64,000 nucleotides of DNA, taken from positions 12,033,001 to 12,097,000 of the forward strand of contig CM073593.1 of NCBI GenBank assembly GCA_037074705.1, written 5' to 3'. The notes beneath the pieces are model-generated. The model was given only the letters and a program-made list of their open reading frames with translations, did not search any database and was not told where the DNA came from. Below, one piece after another: positions 24,568-36,875 of the stretch. A program made the position numbers and the translations under genes. Source of the DNA: Zhengitettix transpicula. Taxonomy: Eukaryota > Arthropoda > Insecta > Orthoptera > Tetrigidae. Each line of letters starts with the position of its first letter. The stretch's first letter is position 1.

Positions 24568-25969
24568 GTATTGTACTTTAAGTTATGTTGGACAGAGAGA
24601 TTTATGTTCCAGATTTTGTAGCATCCAATAATTTTATGTAATAACGTATCCTACTTCCTCATACGAGGACTAATGGAATAAATAAAACAAATCAAATTCT
24701 CAAAATATCTCCATTGTTTTCACACTTTAAACACATTTCTATTTTTGCGCCACCTGTGGACAGAGTGACATGAATCGTAGTTATACCCTCCCCGACATCC
24801 ATTATGTGGGGTCTGGAGTCGAAATTTGTGTGATTGGATGTCCGCGTTGAAAGGAACAAAGTTCATTAATGACTCGTTTTTTTTACTAAGTTGAGTAGTT
24901 TTCGTGACATTTCAGATAAATCGGACACCATGTATAAAAAATTGTAGCTGTACAATAAATGTCTATTTATTAAAATTAATTTTATATTGGATATAGCATA
25001 GCAGAATGAGTTCTCCATAATTAAATTTAAAAATTACGTCCTGTCAAATGTCTCGTGGTTGCAAGTGACACGCGGCTTTTTTTGAAACATGAGCGAATAC
25101 TTTGGCGCGGTCAGCGAGGCTTGAATTGTAGAATACAGGCCACGGTCCGACATTTCCATAACAGACCTGTTTCCTGTAGAGTATAAATTTCGGGCAGGGG
25201 CGTTATATGCATCGGTTATTGTGGAAGACTCGGCATTGTTCGCAAGCTACCTGCGTCAGGTGAATGCGCGAGGTCCGAGCACAAAAGAACTTGGGCTCCA
25301 AGCTGTCTGGCACGTCTTTTGTAAGAAACATTCTTGCTAACTCAGCAAAGACTCGTCACACAGAGAGAATCGTTAAATTTGGACCGAGACGGTACACATC
25401 CATAGTTCGCCGTTGTTATTATGCATTTCTTATCTCCACGGGTTACGATATTTATTAGACGTGAATGGTTTATTGTTTACTTTTCAAAGCCGTTTTGTAA
25501 TGTAATAATTTGTAATAGTTAAATACTAGATGTAAAACGCTTCTCCAAGAAGCCACTGTACTTTCCTAATATACACTATTCCCTTCTTTCCCTAATGATT
25601 GTGCTCTCAGATTAATTTATATTAGTCGTGCTTAATAAAACACCACGTCAAATCTCTCGTTTATTCTTCCTCCAAACACTTTATGCATAATAAATACGCA
25701 ATTTTACGAATGTTTACCACTTACTTCGCAGTTTGAAGAATACGAAATCTAATTATTATCTACTTTCAAGATTAGGAACCTAATATGAAATTCCAGTTAT
25801 TTTTTTTAAAACCACGACGATTTCTTTAATTGAATCTATACTCTAATTTTCATTTCATCTTTATCAATAAACATTCTTTACATGTTGCAATATTTATTCC
25901 TAATTGATTACTCTGTCAACGGAGTTTTTCATATCTTCACCAATTATTTACACCTCTTTCAGTATTATA
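24568..25969. other. gene-free interval
   Basis: No recognisable gene. A moderately GC-richer patch (25060-25450) carries a 64-codon frame (25264-25458) without a known motif. Confidence 0.4.
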
Positions 25970-26498
25970 TTTAAGGAAGCCAAAAATCCTCGCTACTTTC
26001 AACGGTGGCAAAATTATTAAAACCGTTCGCATCACATCTCTTCAAGACATAATCCCAGGTCATCAATTCGGGTTTCGTCCTCAGCATTCTACTACACAAT
26101 AGTGACATCGTATAGTACATGCGGTACAAGTATCTCTTGATGACAAAAAGTGCTGTACAGCAGCATTCCTAGATGTGAGTCAGAGTCTGGCGTCCCCAGG
26201 TCGTTTTAAAAAATCAAACACCTACTAACGAAGTCTTACCATAAGCTACTAAAATCGTACCTCGAGAATCGTAAATTCAGAACGACTGTAAATGGCAAAT
26301 TTTCCACATTTCACCAAATTAATGCAGGCGTTCCCCAGGGTAGTGTCCTTGGACTTATCTTGTACTTAATGTATACTTGCGATCTTCCTCCAACTACAAG
26401 AACAATAACAGGAACATTCGCTGATGATACAGTTATTATGGCCAAAAATGAAGATCCCATAAAACAAACAAATGATTACAAGATCACCTTAATCTAAC
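25970..26498 (+). pseudogene. Jockey-type LINE RT fragment (left part of a split element)
   Basis: Frameshifted + strand translation gives IPGHQFGFRPQHSTTQ (RT finger), KCCTAAFLDVSQSLASPG (motif A, with the D-x-x-x-A-F-D end mutated), LLKSYLENRKFRTTVNGK, FHQINAGVPQGSVLG (motif B) and TGTFADDTVIMAKNEDP (motif C, ADD intact). Similarity stops abruptly at about 26498, where unrelated repeat sequence starts. The C-terminal end of the same element type reappears at 30035-30330. Confidence 0.85.
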
Positions 26499-26499
26499 A

Positions 26500-26742
26500 T
26501 TCACATAAAAAGTAATGAACTAAAGACCGATATTCATGTCGATTCGGGGGTGATAGGAGTCGCTGAGTTTAATTGTGACATTAACCAATGTTTGTGGAGA
26601 TCGACGCGATTGACAAAAGGTTTCCCGGAGTAGTTTTGGCACTTTAAAGTTAGTGAGTAAATTTTTGGTTTACTTAGGGTACTCTAGTTAGTTAATTGTT
26701 GTATTACTTTACTCCTTTAAGGTACCGGGAGTAGTTTTAGAC
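26500..26742 (+). repeat. direct repeat, left copy (partner 29666-29933)
   Basis: Begins TTCACATAAAAAGTAATGAA and ends GGTACCGGGAGTAGTTTTAG plus AC. It is nearly identical to 29666-29933 except for a 25-26 nt indel after ATTAACCAATG and a few substitutions (for example GCGATTGAC versus GCAGTTGAC). It starts exactly where the LINE reading stops. Confidence 0.9.
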
Positions 26743-26749
26743 AAGGAAT

Positions 26750-27592
26750 GGATTGATAAATGAAAAATGAAAACTAATTAACAATTCAAAATTATATTTG
26801 CTTAAAATTGAAACAATAAGTCGATTAATTAAAAAAAACTAGAAGAAAGCGAACGAACGAACGAAATCTGACTCTATCCTTTAACCAGCGTTTACAATAT
26901 TATCATAGTTTTGGTTTTGTTACTTACATACTGTTCGTCTGATACCAGCATTTTCTGTAGCATCAGAAGTACACTATTGCAAATTTTTACACTGATTATA
27001 AATGTCGGCTCACAGATTCTACACTATTTGAATCGAAATGGATTTTATTGACTCCCAGGAACTCGTATGATCCTCCTAATTATCAGTTATCTGATGTCTG
27101 CTTGCCTTACAGGAATCTCACGAGTTGCTAATTTATTAGTCTTTTACTGATTTGGATTTAAACTGCAACGTAGCTCAGTGAAGATTTGTTTTAAATGTTT
27201 ATTCTCTTGTGGCTGGTCCTTAATGTAGACTCTGCTATTCCGCTCCTTGATACTGACCGAAACTAACTTTACTTTTAAATACTTTAGATCGTCTCGACTG
27301 TTTCTGACACGACCACTTGCTGTCCTTTCTGGCTGCTGACTCGAAACTTCATCGGTCCTCATCAATCTTTCGGCACCAACTCCCAAGTTTTATTACTTGT
27401 TCCGTGCTTCGCAATCTTTCGGCACCAACTCACCATCCTAGTGCCTCTCGAGTTTGAGTGCGCATTTCCATTTCGGCATTTTCTCAAAGCAACAGAGCTC
27501 AGCGCTATTGTCGCTCAAAACACCGCTAACAATTTATTCGCTAACAATTTAATTTCTAATACAAACAATTAATGGTCTAATTAATTGACATT

Positions 27593-27595
<3 letters not shown>
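26750..27595 (-). mobile_element. LTR-like unit, partial copy
   Basis: Homologous over several hundred bases to 42800-43577. Shared blocks include GAAGTACACTATTG, TTTTTACACTGATT, GACTCCCAGGAACTCGTATG-like, CTGCTTGCCTT, CACCAACTCACC-like and AATTAATGGTCTAATTAATT. On the minus strand it begins TGTAATGTCAATTAATTAGA, with TG as in an LTR 5' end, directly beside a (TA)n array. The other end is cut off by the direct repeat at 26742. The 80-codon minus-strand frame inside it is probably incidental. Confidence 0.65.
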
Positions 27596-27627
<32 letters not shown>

Positions 27628-27636
27628 TCATATATT

Positions 27637-27668
<32 letters not shown>
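27596..27668. repeat. two (TA)n arrays flanking a short spacer
   Basis: TA runs at about 27596-27622 and 27640-27667 are separated by AATTTTTCATATATTACA. Each run directly follows a TTACA end. Confidence 0.95.
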
Positions 27669-27671
<3 letters not shown>

Positions 27672-27690
27672 AATTATAATAATAAAATTT

Positions 27691-27955
27691 CAGCTCGTTG
27701 TTGCGTCAATTTATGTGGTATTCAAAATATTAAGGAAGTTAATAAAGTACCCATTCGTTGTGACGCCAAATTATGTGGTATACAAAATATATTATAAAAA
27801 TAACAACACGTTGGAGTGCCAAATTATGTTATATACAAGAACTAATATAATTAATAGCTCGACGTTAGAGCGCCAAATTATGTAGTATACACTATTAATT
27901 ATATTAAATAAACCACAACGTTAGAGAGTCAAATTATGTAGTATTCAATTTAAAT
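27691..27955 (-). repeat. five degenerate 53-60 bp tandem repeats resembling an LTR end plus primer-binding site
   Basis: Units start with CGTTG/CGTTA at 27696, 27756, 27809, 27863 and 27919. Each contains GYGCCAAATTATGTAGTATA or a close variant. On the minus strand this reads ACATAATTTGGCGCTCTAAC, similar to the LTR-end/TGGCGC primer-binding junction of gypsy-like elements. A single more diverged unit sits at about 42318-42350 in the related element. Confidence 0.75.
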
Positions 27956-28830
27956 GAAAGAAAGGAAGAAAGTTCTCAGAATTTTTCTTCAAAATTACAC
28001 CAAAATTATTTTATAGATATAACTAAAAATTATTTAATTACAATTTCGTCTTACATTGAATTTTGTACAATTTATGTTTTTAATAAATGCCTCAAATTTA
28101 ATGAGAATCAAAAACTTCAGGGCGGTATATAGGGCCTCTAATAAACATAGTGATTTGCAAATTTCACCAACGTTACAAAATAAAAATACGGTTTCAATTT
28201 ACAAAAACAAAATTTTATAATAAATCTAACTACAAAAAACTATAAGAAATCTAAAAAATATAGAGAAATCTGTCAAAGCTATAGAAATATGGCGGTAAAT
28301 GATATTTACGCAAAGGTTTACGTAATTACGTGACCATTTTTATTTAGAGCTGCTCTGATATCAGTTTGTGCACACTTGGCTATTTTAATTTTAAAGAACA
28401 ATATTTTATTTATAGGCCAAAAAAATTTCGTTGCCTCTCTATTTTAGTGTTTCACGAAATTTACTGTCGTACGTATTGTCACAGTTTTGCTGTAGAAATA
28501 CATACGGCTGAATGCGACCACCACTGACCGATCCGCCACCAAACACTGATCAGGCCGCAATACACTCTCAACATAACTACCATACTTGTCAGGCCCTCCA
28601 AAAACTCTACTCAGCCTACCAAAACACAATCGTCCGGCTCCCACAACACACTGTTTTCCGCCAAATTTCTGTGTGTGAACGCTTTTCGACAATAATCCGC
28701 ACCAACCATTAGATTGCGCTTTCTTGCGCCACACTGACCGTTCATTACAATGCTCTGGCCTCAAACTTATGCCGACAATAATTAAAAGAAAAAATTTAAA
28801 TAAAACGTATATTAGAAATATTTGATCTCT

Positions 28831-28833
<3 letters not shown>
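27956..28833 (-). mobile_element. LTR-like unit with (TA)n beside its 5' end
   Basis: Contains TTCAGGGCGGTATATAGGGC and CTCTAATAAA (about 28110-28145), matching TTCAGGGCAGACTATCGGGC and CTCCAATAAA at 42540-42570. The minus strand starts TGTAGAGATC at 28833, right beside a (TA)n array (28834-28862), just as the other two units do. The frames on both strands of 28444-28905 have no recognised domain and partly read through the microsatellite. Confidence 0.55.
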
Positions 28834-28862
<29 letters not shown>

Positions 28863-28865
<3 letters not shown>

Positions 28866-29665
28866 GAATGTGAGTATGTGTGTCCCCTATGCACTCCAAA
28901 ACCATTCATCCGATTTCAATGAAAAATTGGTGGCAAAGCGTTCGGAAACTCCCAAAGGGTCATCGGGGGTGAAAATTAAAAACATGCTAAAACGACCGAT
29001 TTTAGCGTAGATTAATTACTTTTCTGGGTTGATATGATTAATAGTTCATATCCAGATGTTTTTAGTGTTTAATTTCAACCCCTTAAAGCACAAATAAGGG
29101 AAGAGGTGGCCGGGAGTTACATAAAAATAACGCGAAACCACCGAGATTGGAGTCAAATACAGTGTTACAGAAATCAATGAGTTTAATTATCACATTCACT
29201 ATGTCAGTTAAAGTTGTAGTTCAACCCCTAGGTGTGGATGTGAGGGAGGAAGTGGGTGAACGGCCATTACATAAAAGTAATGAGTAAACAACGGAGACTG
29301 GGGTTATAGAAGACACAGAGTTTAATTCGGACATTTACCATACTGCTTAATGTGCAGCTGAGCCGAGAGGTGTAGGAGTGGAAAATGTCGAAACAAATTT
29401 ACGTTTACAATCTTAAATTTTACAAGCTTTATACACATGTTACTTACGATCCAGGAATGAACACTGGAGAATTAATACCTACCTACCGCCTCTGGGGGTG
29501 GGGGTGGACGGGGTGGAATTTAAAAATTATTCGGAAACGACCATCGTTAACGTCGAAAATAATGTTTTCGGGGTAGCTGTTATTCTATAATTTTTGACTG
29601 TCTAATTTCAACTTCAAGTGGCACGGGAGTAAAGCACCCTTACTTACGTTTGGTGCTTGAAAAAG
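28863..29665 (+). repeat. tandem modules of the CAACCCC repeat family
   Basis: Modules begin at about 28885 (ACCATTCATCCGATTTCAAT), 29073 (TTTCAACCCCTTAAAGCAC), 29219 (GTTCAACCCCTAGGTGTGG) and about 29340. Shared internal blocks are TTACATAAAARTAA, ACNRCCGAGA and GAGTTTAATT. They resemble 4420-5150. No coding capacity. Confidence 0.6.
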
Positions 29666-29933
29666 TTCACATAAAAAGTAATGAACTAAAGACCGATATT
29701 CATGTCGATTCGGGGGTGATAGGAGTCGCTGAGTTTAATTGTGACATTAACCAATGTGGTTAATGAAATTTTATGTTCCTCTTTGTGGAGATCGACGCAG
29801 TTGACAAAAGGTTTCCCGGAGTAGTTTTGGCACTTTAAAGTTAGTGAGTAAATTTTTGGTTTACTTAGGGTACTTTAGTTAGTTAATTGTTGTATTACTT
29901 TACTCCTTTAAGGTACCGGGAGTAGTTTTAGAC
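29666..29933 (+). repeat. direct repeat, right copy (partner 26500-26742)
   Basis: Near-identical to the left copy but 25 nt longer, with extra sequence between ATTAACCAATG and TTGTGGAGATCGACG. About 100 bp of other sequence follows before LINE homology resumes. Confidence 0.9.
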
Positions 29934-30034
29934 TTTATTAAGTTAGTGAGTATTTGTAACTGTTTTAAGTCGTCGTGACTTTTAGACACTTTTATAAATA
30001 TATATGTAAAGCCGTCAACAAACCGAATTGGACA

Positions 30035-30330
30035 CACTGAATTCAATTATGTGACAGAAAATATAATACGGCCAATATACAAAAATCGCAATCGAGAATC
30101 CTCAGAGCAATGGTTAAAGCTCCTTGGTATGCTAGTAACCTAGCGTTACATCACGATCTGCGCATACCATTCATCAAGGATAATATTGAAGAGAGAGCAA
30201 TTAATCACCATAGTAGACTTTAAATACATACGAATTCTTTCATACACCCATTACTGGTACATAAAATCAACAGAAGACTCAAGAAATGCTGGCCCACTGA
30301 CCTGAAAATGTGGTAACCAGCGACCGATCA
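30035..30330 (+). pseudogene. Jockey-type LINE C-terminal fragment (right part of the split element)
   Basis: + strand translation shows NIQKSQSRILRAMVKAPWYA, SNLALHHDLRIPFIKDNIEE and KINRRLKKCWPTDLK, the standard C-terminal end of Jockey-like ORF2. It matches the element class at 25970-26498. About 150 codons of the expected ORF between the two parts are missing, so the LINE was interrupted and also lost sequence. Confidence 0.8.
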
Positions 30331-33300
30331 TTGGAGATTAAGTCAATTAAGTAAATGAATTCTAAGTCAATAAAAATAGCTCATAGAATATGAGATTCGG
30401 ATTATTATTTAAATAAAAAAAAGTTTATTAGTGGAGCACTTACGCGTCAGTCACACAACAAACAAATTTCAACAAAATTAATGAGAGTAGAATTCTTTCA
30501 ATGTGGCCAAAGTCTTTTGCTGCACCAAATTACTCGAAAATTTTACATTCTTAGTGTTCGAAATGATAGTCACTCAATGAGTCTTGTAACCTCGTTAAAA
30601 ATTAATCATTAACATTATTATAATGAATACATTTAAGGTAATAAATTATTACAGCACAGAAATGTTGGCTTACCTGAGCCATAAATTCGAAGGGAAGTAT
30701 CCAAATTTCTTATTGAAAAATTACCGAATTTTAAAATAATTTCTACCTAACGACAAAGGACCAAACGATGAGAAACTACTTTAATTCCAGCTCAGACCCG
30801 AGTCGTCTTACCTAGTCAACAATTTTTATTTATTACCTTCTGTTGTGTGGGTCGGATATAAAATGTTAAAATCTCCACTCATGGTTACAAATGAGTTTCA
30901 AACCTTCAATAATCTTCCTCGTCCGATCTATGAAAATAAACAGTTTTCACACAGAGACGGACGGGGGAAGATTTTTTTTGAAAGGAATTTCCTGGCGATT
31001 AGAGGAGTGGGGTGGAATCTTACCTGTATTCCCCATGTTTAAAGGCCGGAAATGCATCCTTCACGTGTGAATCACAAGGCATTCCAGTCCCAGCTAAAAA
31101 GAATAGAAGTACTGCAAGTGGTCCATTCTTTTTCTCTCCACTACGTTGATTATAAAAGATGGAGATTCTTATTTCGTACCGAAAGTCGGAAAAGTACGAC
31201 TTTTAACTTGTTTGTAATTTTAATATTTACAAAAATCTTTTAATTTTTTTTCCTGCTGAACCCAATATTGTGTACAAAATAAAATTAATAAGAAACACGG
31301 GAAATAATCGAATGATTAGCTACATAAACCAAAACCACAAATCAGTCCTCAAAGAAATCAGTTGATTAAAACTCACGTGATAAACATAGAAGCTTTCTGT
31401 TTTTTGAACGATAATCATCTGTAATATCTGTGTTTTTCAAGCAAAATAATTTCATCTTCTTTGAGAGATACTTTGGGTTTTTTAGTTTATATAGTTAATA
31501 TCCAAAAGGTCTTCCAATTAAATCGAATTATTAACATAAAAATAAAATTATGGTAGCAAATTATTTATATTTACAAGTTCGCCTTAATGATAAGTCATAT
31601 TCCGGCATTGCCAAATTAAAAAGGGCTAAGTACTATATCATTACGGTTTCTTACACTGTCATGAATTGAAGAGAACCAATTGTCATGTAATGTTTGGTGA
31701 ATAAATGACTTATGTGCGTACAAGACTTAATTGAACATAAATGCTTATTATAAGCTTGGCTCAATGGCTTGATGGAAATTGAATTAATGAAATGAGAAGA
31801 AAATACTCGATAGATGCGGGAATCGAACTCTGCTTTATGAAATTACATAGAAAAACTCAGCAGTAATGGACGTAGGTTAAATTCCTTACTTCTATCTCAT
31901 TTTATTAATTCAATTATCAGAATAAAATTGTAAGAATCTTCGATCAATAATATTATCACAGTTTTGTTTTCAGTCTAGTTGGTTTATTTTATTACTTACA
32001 TGCCAATGACATAAATAGTGAATTAATATGATGATTAATCAGACATACCAATCTCAAAAATAATAATTATAAGCTGCTGTCCAATTTATTTTTAATAATT
32101 TCTGAGATCTTGATCATGCGTCTTATTATATACGTACGTGAAATTAATTTGAATTTTTTTATGAGACGTGAGATTCAATAATCTTTCACTATCGCTTTGT
32201 GTCTTTTAAGGTATATGAAAATGTTTGAAAATAATGTGTTCAAATAAATTAATTTATAATTTTAGTAGCGTACATAAGTTAATGATTTGCAGCAACTTAT
32301 TTTCAAAAATACTAATATATTGTAATGAATTATTTAATGTTATAAACAAATTCAAAATATTTATTTCACGTTGAAGTTTCAACAAATGAAATCAACTTAA
32401 TTTATAAAACTTGCTCAGAGCTGTTACAGATTCTGTCAGTGAAGACATAATTACTGTACAGCATGAGGTTAAAGCAACTAATTAAATGACAGAATCGTCC
32501 CAACTCTCGTGTTGTGACGACAGAGCTTGGCTGTTATAGTCATCAACTGCAACAGGAAAACCACCAGTTAAGTCGGCTGAGAACGCTCCATAATCTTATC
32601 CCGCAGCTGATTTTTAAGGCAGAATCTACCGCCATTAAAACACGTCACCAAGGAAAGCCAATAATCTCGGCGTTGCTAAGGAGATGAAAAATTGTATAAA
32701 TTTTCTTTACAATTAGACCATTGCTTCTCAATTATTTTATACTTATATCACATTTTTGCAATGAAAAAAAAAATATTGTATACCAACGTAAACAAGTAAT
32801 ACGATATTTATAAATTAAATAAATTGAATATTTACCATTTTTCATGTTTGTAGTATTGATTATAATTAGAGAATTATTACAACCAATCAATAGGAAATAA
32901 TGAAACATTAAAATATGTGCTCCTTTAAAACCAACTACAAGATCAACAACAACTAAATTTTTATTAGAAAATTATAGTGAAATATGATGCAGTCGATGTT
33001 TTGTTATGTCTGCTACATAAGGTGTCATTTCAGTCAGAGAAATTCACCGTTCACCGTCGTCATTTATAAATATTAATAATACTTTATGTGAGTCTTGAAT
33101 ATGGTGGAAAGAAATCCTTGAGAGCTGGTCTTATTATTAGTTTTTTTATATGGTGTTAGCGCCTAAATGTAGACATCCCTGTATTTGGATACGTAATAAA
33201 AAGATCTCTCCTGTGGTAAATTTATGTACACTATACTGTACGTATATTTTCTCAATACCTATGTATGCAAAATTACGCTTATTTATTTTTATCATTTCGA

Positions 33301-33945
33301 GACACATTTGGAAAAATTTTCAGCTCACGTTTAATTATTAATATTATACTTATTATACTATTAACCGTAGTAAATTCAACGATAACAAGTAGTTATAGAG
33401 ATGAGATGAAATGTTGCTTAGATCTAAAATTATAAATAGGTTGATAACATTTTACGAAAGTCAAATGTTTAATATTCCGTTTAAATAAAAATCTAAACGT
33501 TTCAATAAATGCTTTGAATCGAAGCTCACCGTTAAGAGATAGAAAAATTTACTGATATGTGTGCATGGTCTTTTACAAATTCGAGTTTAGATGCCGGTAC
33601 AAGAATTTTCTTGGACAAAGAATTGTTGAATATTAATTCTTTAAAGCTGCAGGAGTGTATTTACACGTGTAACTCGTTTTAATTACATCTGAAATGATTT
33701 ACTTATACCTTGAAATTCACTTATCTTGATTTCCATTCACATATTCTTAAATATTTTAACAGTTAACAAAACTCATGAAGTGGGAACCATTTCTTCTATC
33801 ATAATCACCTTAATATTGCTTTCAGGGAATGCAGTAAGTTTAATAGACCGTCTATTATATTGTAAGACCCGCAAGTTCTGTCTGTATGCGCCGTAATTTT
33901 ATGGTTAAACTTTAATGGCCATAAATGGCACATCGTAAAAAGTGA
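30331..33945. other. gene-free interval of 3.6 kb, with a small inverted repeat
   Basis: No gene was recognised. At 31779-31801 and 31896-31920 lie inverted copies of AATTGAATTAATRAAATGAGA. Between them is GGGAATCGAACTCT, which on the minus strand resembles a tRNA B box (AGTTCGATTCC). On the + strand, TGGCTCAATGG (about 31758) resembles an A box. No cloverleaf folds, so a tRNA gene is not called. Confidence 0.4.
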
Positions 33946-33949
33946 AAAC

Positions 33950-34720
33950 TGGAGAACTAAAATTTCGGAACTACGGATTGTAAGGTCGTGTGTTCCTCAA
34001 GGGCCAATAATCGCGTCATTACTTTTTCTAACATATATATAAACAACCTTCCCCCCAAAAAATTCGTCAGACTTTTCACGGACGACTGCATCATCTATAG
34101 AAGGATAAAGAACGGTCAAGATATATTAATGGTACAAGACGGGTTTGATAAGAAAGAACAAAATGGAAATTAATGACAAGAAAAGCAGCTCAATCTCGTT
34201 TACGAACAGATTCTGATAAATTACACGGAATAGTCTAGGCGGGGTATTAATACCAAGGCTGAAGCGCTTCAAATATTTAGTAACATACTTCTACAACAGC
34301 TTTGGGCGGGCACAGCATGTGAATTTCACGACCCGAAAAGCGCGGTGTTCTTTACATTTCATAATGAGGAATCTAAAAAAAGGGGGCAGCTACAAATCTA
34401 AGGACGTGGCATACTTAATTTTAGTGAGAACAATTCGGGAATAAGGGCTAGCTTGTTAGGAGTCCCTATCGAATAACTTTAGCTGTCATTTTATGAATTT
34501 TCTCCAACGATTACACACACATATATATATATACTGGTTAGACTAGGGCCATCATGGGAACTGGAAAAAGGAAACGATTATGTAGGGAACTATTATCGCA
34601 AAAGGAGGGAAAGAGAAAGGCTGCACGTGCTATTCAAAGCTTATGAGAGGCCAGAGCCATGGATTGGAATTAGCTCCAAAATCCAAACAGGACGTGGACC
34701 ATCAGTATAAAATAAAATGT
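33950..34720 (+). pseudogene. Jockey-type LINE RT palm to C-terminus, degenerate
   Basis: Frameshifted + strand: a PQG-type motif B remnant at about 33990, then YINNLPPKKFVRLFTDDCII (motif C, ADD changed to TDD), FKYLVTYFYNSF, ARCSLHFIMRNLKKGGSYKS and KDVAYLILVRTIRE. A tail at about 34590-34690 resembles the LCALFKAY-GE-AW segment of this LINE class. It contains many stops. A TA microsatellite-like run is at about 34520. Confidence 0.75.
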
Positions 34721-34984
34721 GGGACACAAAAAAATACAGATTTCATTCCTATATGTGGTGTTTAGGGAAATATTTTTTGAATATTATATTTAGATTAATT
34801 TTTTTTTAAAAAAAGTGGAAGTGAAGTGTTTTCCCCAACTAATAAAACCATAACGCAATTTAAATGCAAGTGTAGTATTAAATCGTGATTATTCAAGATA
34901 TTGTTTAATATTTAAAAGTACAAATATTACTAAGGACAAATGATTCTTATTGTCTTAGTTAGATTATCAGTATTATTATAATTT

Positions 34985-35465
34985 TTTTCAGAATAACAGG
35001 CTGCATGAGGGTAATCCACGTGGCGGCAACTTTAATAGCGTACGATTTGAAAGGGGGGATGAGGAAGGGTGGAACAAGGTAGCGAAGGTCTAACTGGGTC
35101 CCTCGGGCTGTAGTTTTAAATATCCTACCCGACATTCGCCTAAAAGTGATGAAGGACAAACCCCCAAAAAAGCTGCATCAGGTAGATCGGGCAGTAGGCT
35201 CTTGTCCACGTCCTTCCGATGGCGGCTGAGAGGATTTCTGACGGGTAGCAGCATTCCCTTCACTGTGCCAGTTTAGGAGGCAGTTGGCCGACTGTTCCAA
35301 TTGACCAGCGAACAAATCTTACCGTATGCCCAAGGTCTGTGACCCCGGAACATACACCTCTCAAAACAGGCCGAGGTGCCTAGGCTTGTGGGAACTTTAG
35401 TTCAAAAGCAGAGAGAGAAGAAGGCATCCCCAAAGGTAGCCCTCTCCTTCTCTCCAGAAAAGTTC
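34985..35465 (-). mobile_element. SINE-like retroposon copy (minus strand)
   Basis: Reverse-complement copy with its A tail as a T run at the left (about 34981-34989), ACAGGCTGCATGAGGG, GAAAGGGGGGATGAGGAAGG, GGTCGGGCAGTAGGC and CAAAACAGGCCGAGGTGCC. It reaches its 5' part near CAAAGGTAGCCCTCTCCTTC. A 30-bp piece of another copy's 3' end (TTTTAGAGTTACAGGCTTCA) follows at about 35498-35518. No target duplication identified. Confidence 0.8.
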
Positions 35466-35518
35466 TGAGAACAGCTCTGTCCCACGCCTTTTTATTTTTA
35501 GAGTTACAGGCTTCATGA

Positions 35519-36339
35519 TATTGATTTGATAACTGGAATGAACGTTTGTTTATTTAAAACTGCATAATGTTCGATCGCATTTGATTCTACGAATAGTATT
35601 CGTTCCGCACTGCGCCACTTGTCCTTCAAATTGCCAACCTTCGAAGCAAATAAATGATTGCAGAGAATAGTTAAAGGACGTTTGGAAGAACGAGCTAACT
35701 GTACCGCAGGAATGTCATGGCAGCTGAGGCACACGTATAAGAGGTTAATGCAAGACTCCCGTGGTTGTTGCGTCAGGAACGAATAGAGAACAACTCTTGT
35801 CTGTCATTTGTCCAGGAAGTCTCGTTATGCAAAGGAAATAGTATACTGTTCGTTGGCTTGAAGTACTGCGCAATACGGAGTGGTATGCGGAGATCCACAT
35901 AGAACTCGAATATTAGAATCGCCTTCGGGAAAGGATTTGCGCTTTGCTTAAAACGAAAACAGATCAACTAATAAGCAGAAAAGTACGGAATCTTACAGAC
36001 TAAACTAATTATTATGCAAATGTGATAGCACCGCGCGGAAGTGGGAAAATATTCGTTTATGAACACAACTATAATGTAATGGAAGAAACTAACGGCTTTA
36101 CAGAAGAAAGTCAAGTTGTTGATTCGACTCAAAATAAAAAATACAGATTAGCTTATTTAACGTAAGAAAGTAGAGTACACATTAAAAATAGAATAATCAT
36201 ACTAGGATGAATTTTTGACATAACGGTAAAGTGTTATGCAATGAACGAAACGTTTCCGATTCATTGTAAAGCGAATTTCATATATAATAATCGGTATAAT
36301 TAGCTAGCGATTTCTGTCTTTCCTAATTTCCTTTCCTAG
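35519..36339. other. gene-free interval
   Basis: Two minus-strand frames (35513-35734, 35773-35967) have fairly even composition but no motif I recognise and no joining splice signals. Confidence 0.4.
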
Positions 36340-36875
36340 AAGAAAGGAAAAGCCCACGAGATTCTCTCGCAAGTCAACCTTTATGGAGAGAAGGAGAGGG
36401 CTACCTTTGGGGATGCCTTCTCCTCTCTCCGTTTTGAACGAAGGTTCCCACAAGTCGAGGCACCTCGAGAGGTTTATATTCCGGGTTCAGAGACCATCGG
36501 CATACGGTAAGATTTATTCGCTGGTCAATTGGAACAGTCGGTCGGCCAGATGCCTCCTAAACTGGTCGAGGTACGGAGAATGGAATACTGCGTCTCCACA
36601 GAAATCCTCTCTGCCGCCATCGGAAGGGCGTGGGACGAGTACCCAATGCCCAACCTACCTGATGCAGGTTTTCTAGGGTTTGTCCTTGCATCACTTTCAT
36701 TCAAGCGAATGCGAATGCCGGGTAGGTTAATTAAACTACAGCCCGGAGGACATAATTAGCCCTTGTCTAGCTTCTTCTACTCTTTCGTATCCCCCCTTTC
36801 AAATCCATTAATATGCTATTAAAGGGGAGTTACCACCACGCGGATTTCCCTCAGGTAGCCTGTTATCTTAAAAAA
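36340..36875 (+). mobile_element. SINE-like retroposon copy
   Basis: Starts with part of the 5' repeat (GATTCTCTCGCAAGTCAACC), then GGGCTACCTTTGGGGATGCC, the conserved body and GGAAGGGCGTGGGACGAGTA, and ends CCTGTTATCTTAAAAAA. Part of the AACAGGCCGAGG block is deleted (CACCTCGAGAGG). The body frame PPKLVEVRRMEYCVSTE is a diverged form of a frame seen in other copies. Confidence 0.85.

Noticed and set aside
27691..27955. A CRISPR-like array
   Set aside because: The unit is degenerate throughout with no constant repeat and unique spacer pattern, the context is a eukaryotic retroelement, and no cas genes exist.
26500..29933. The 243/268-bp direct repeats as LTRs of one element
   Set aside because: They lack TG...CA ends, no primer-binding site or polypurine tract adjoins them, and the right copy does not meet the LINE junction.
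31750..31925. A tRNA gene or tRNA-derived SINE
   Set aside because: A- and B-box-like strings exist but on opposite strands or 110 bp apart, and no cloverleaf forms.
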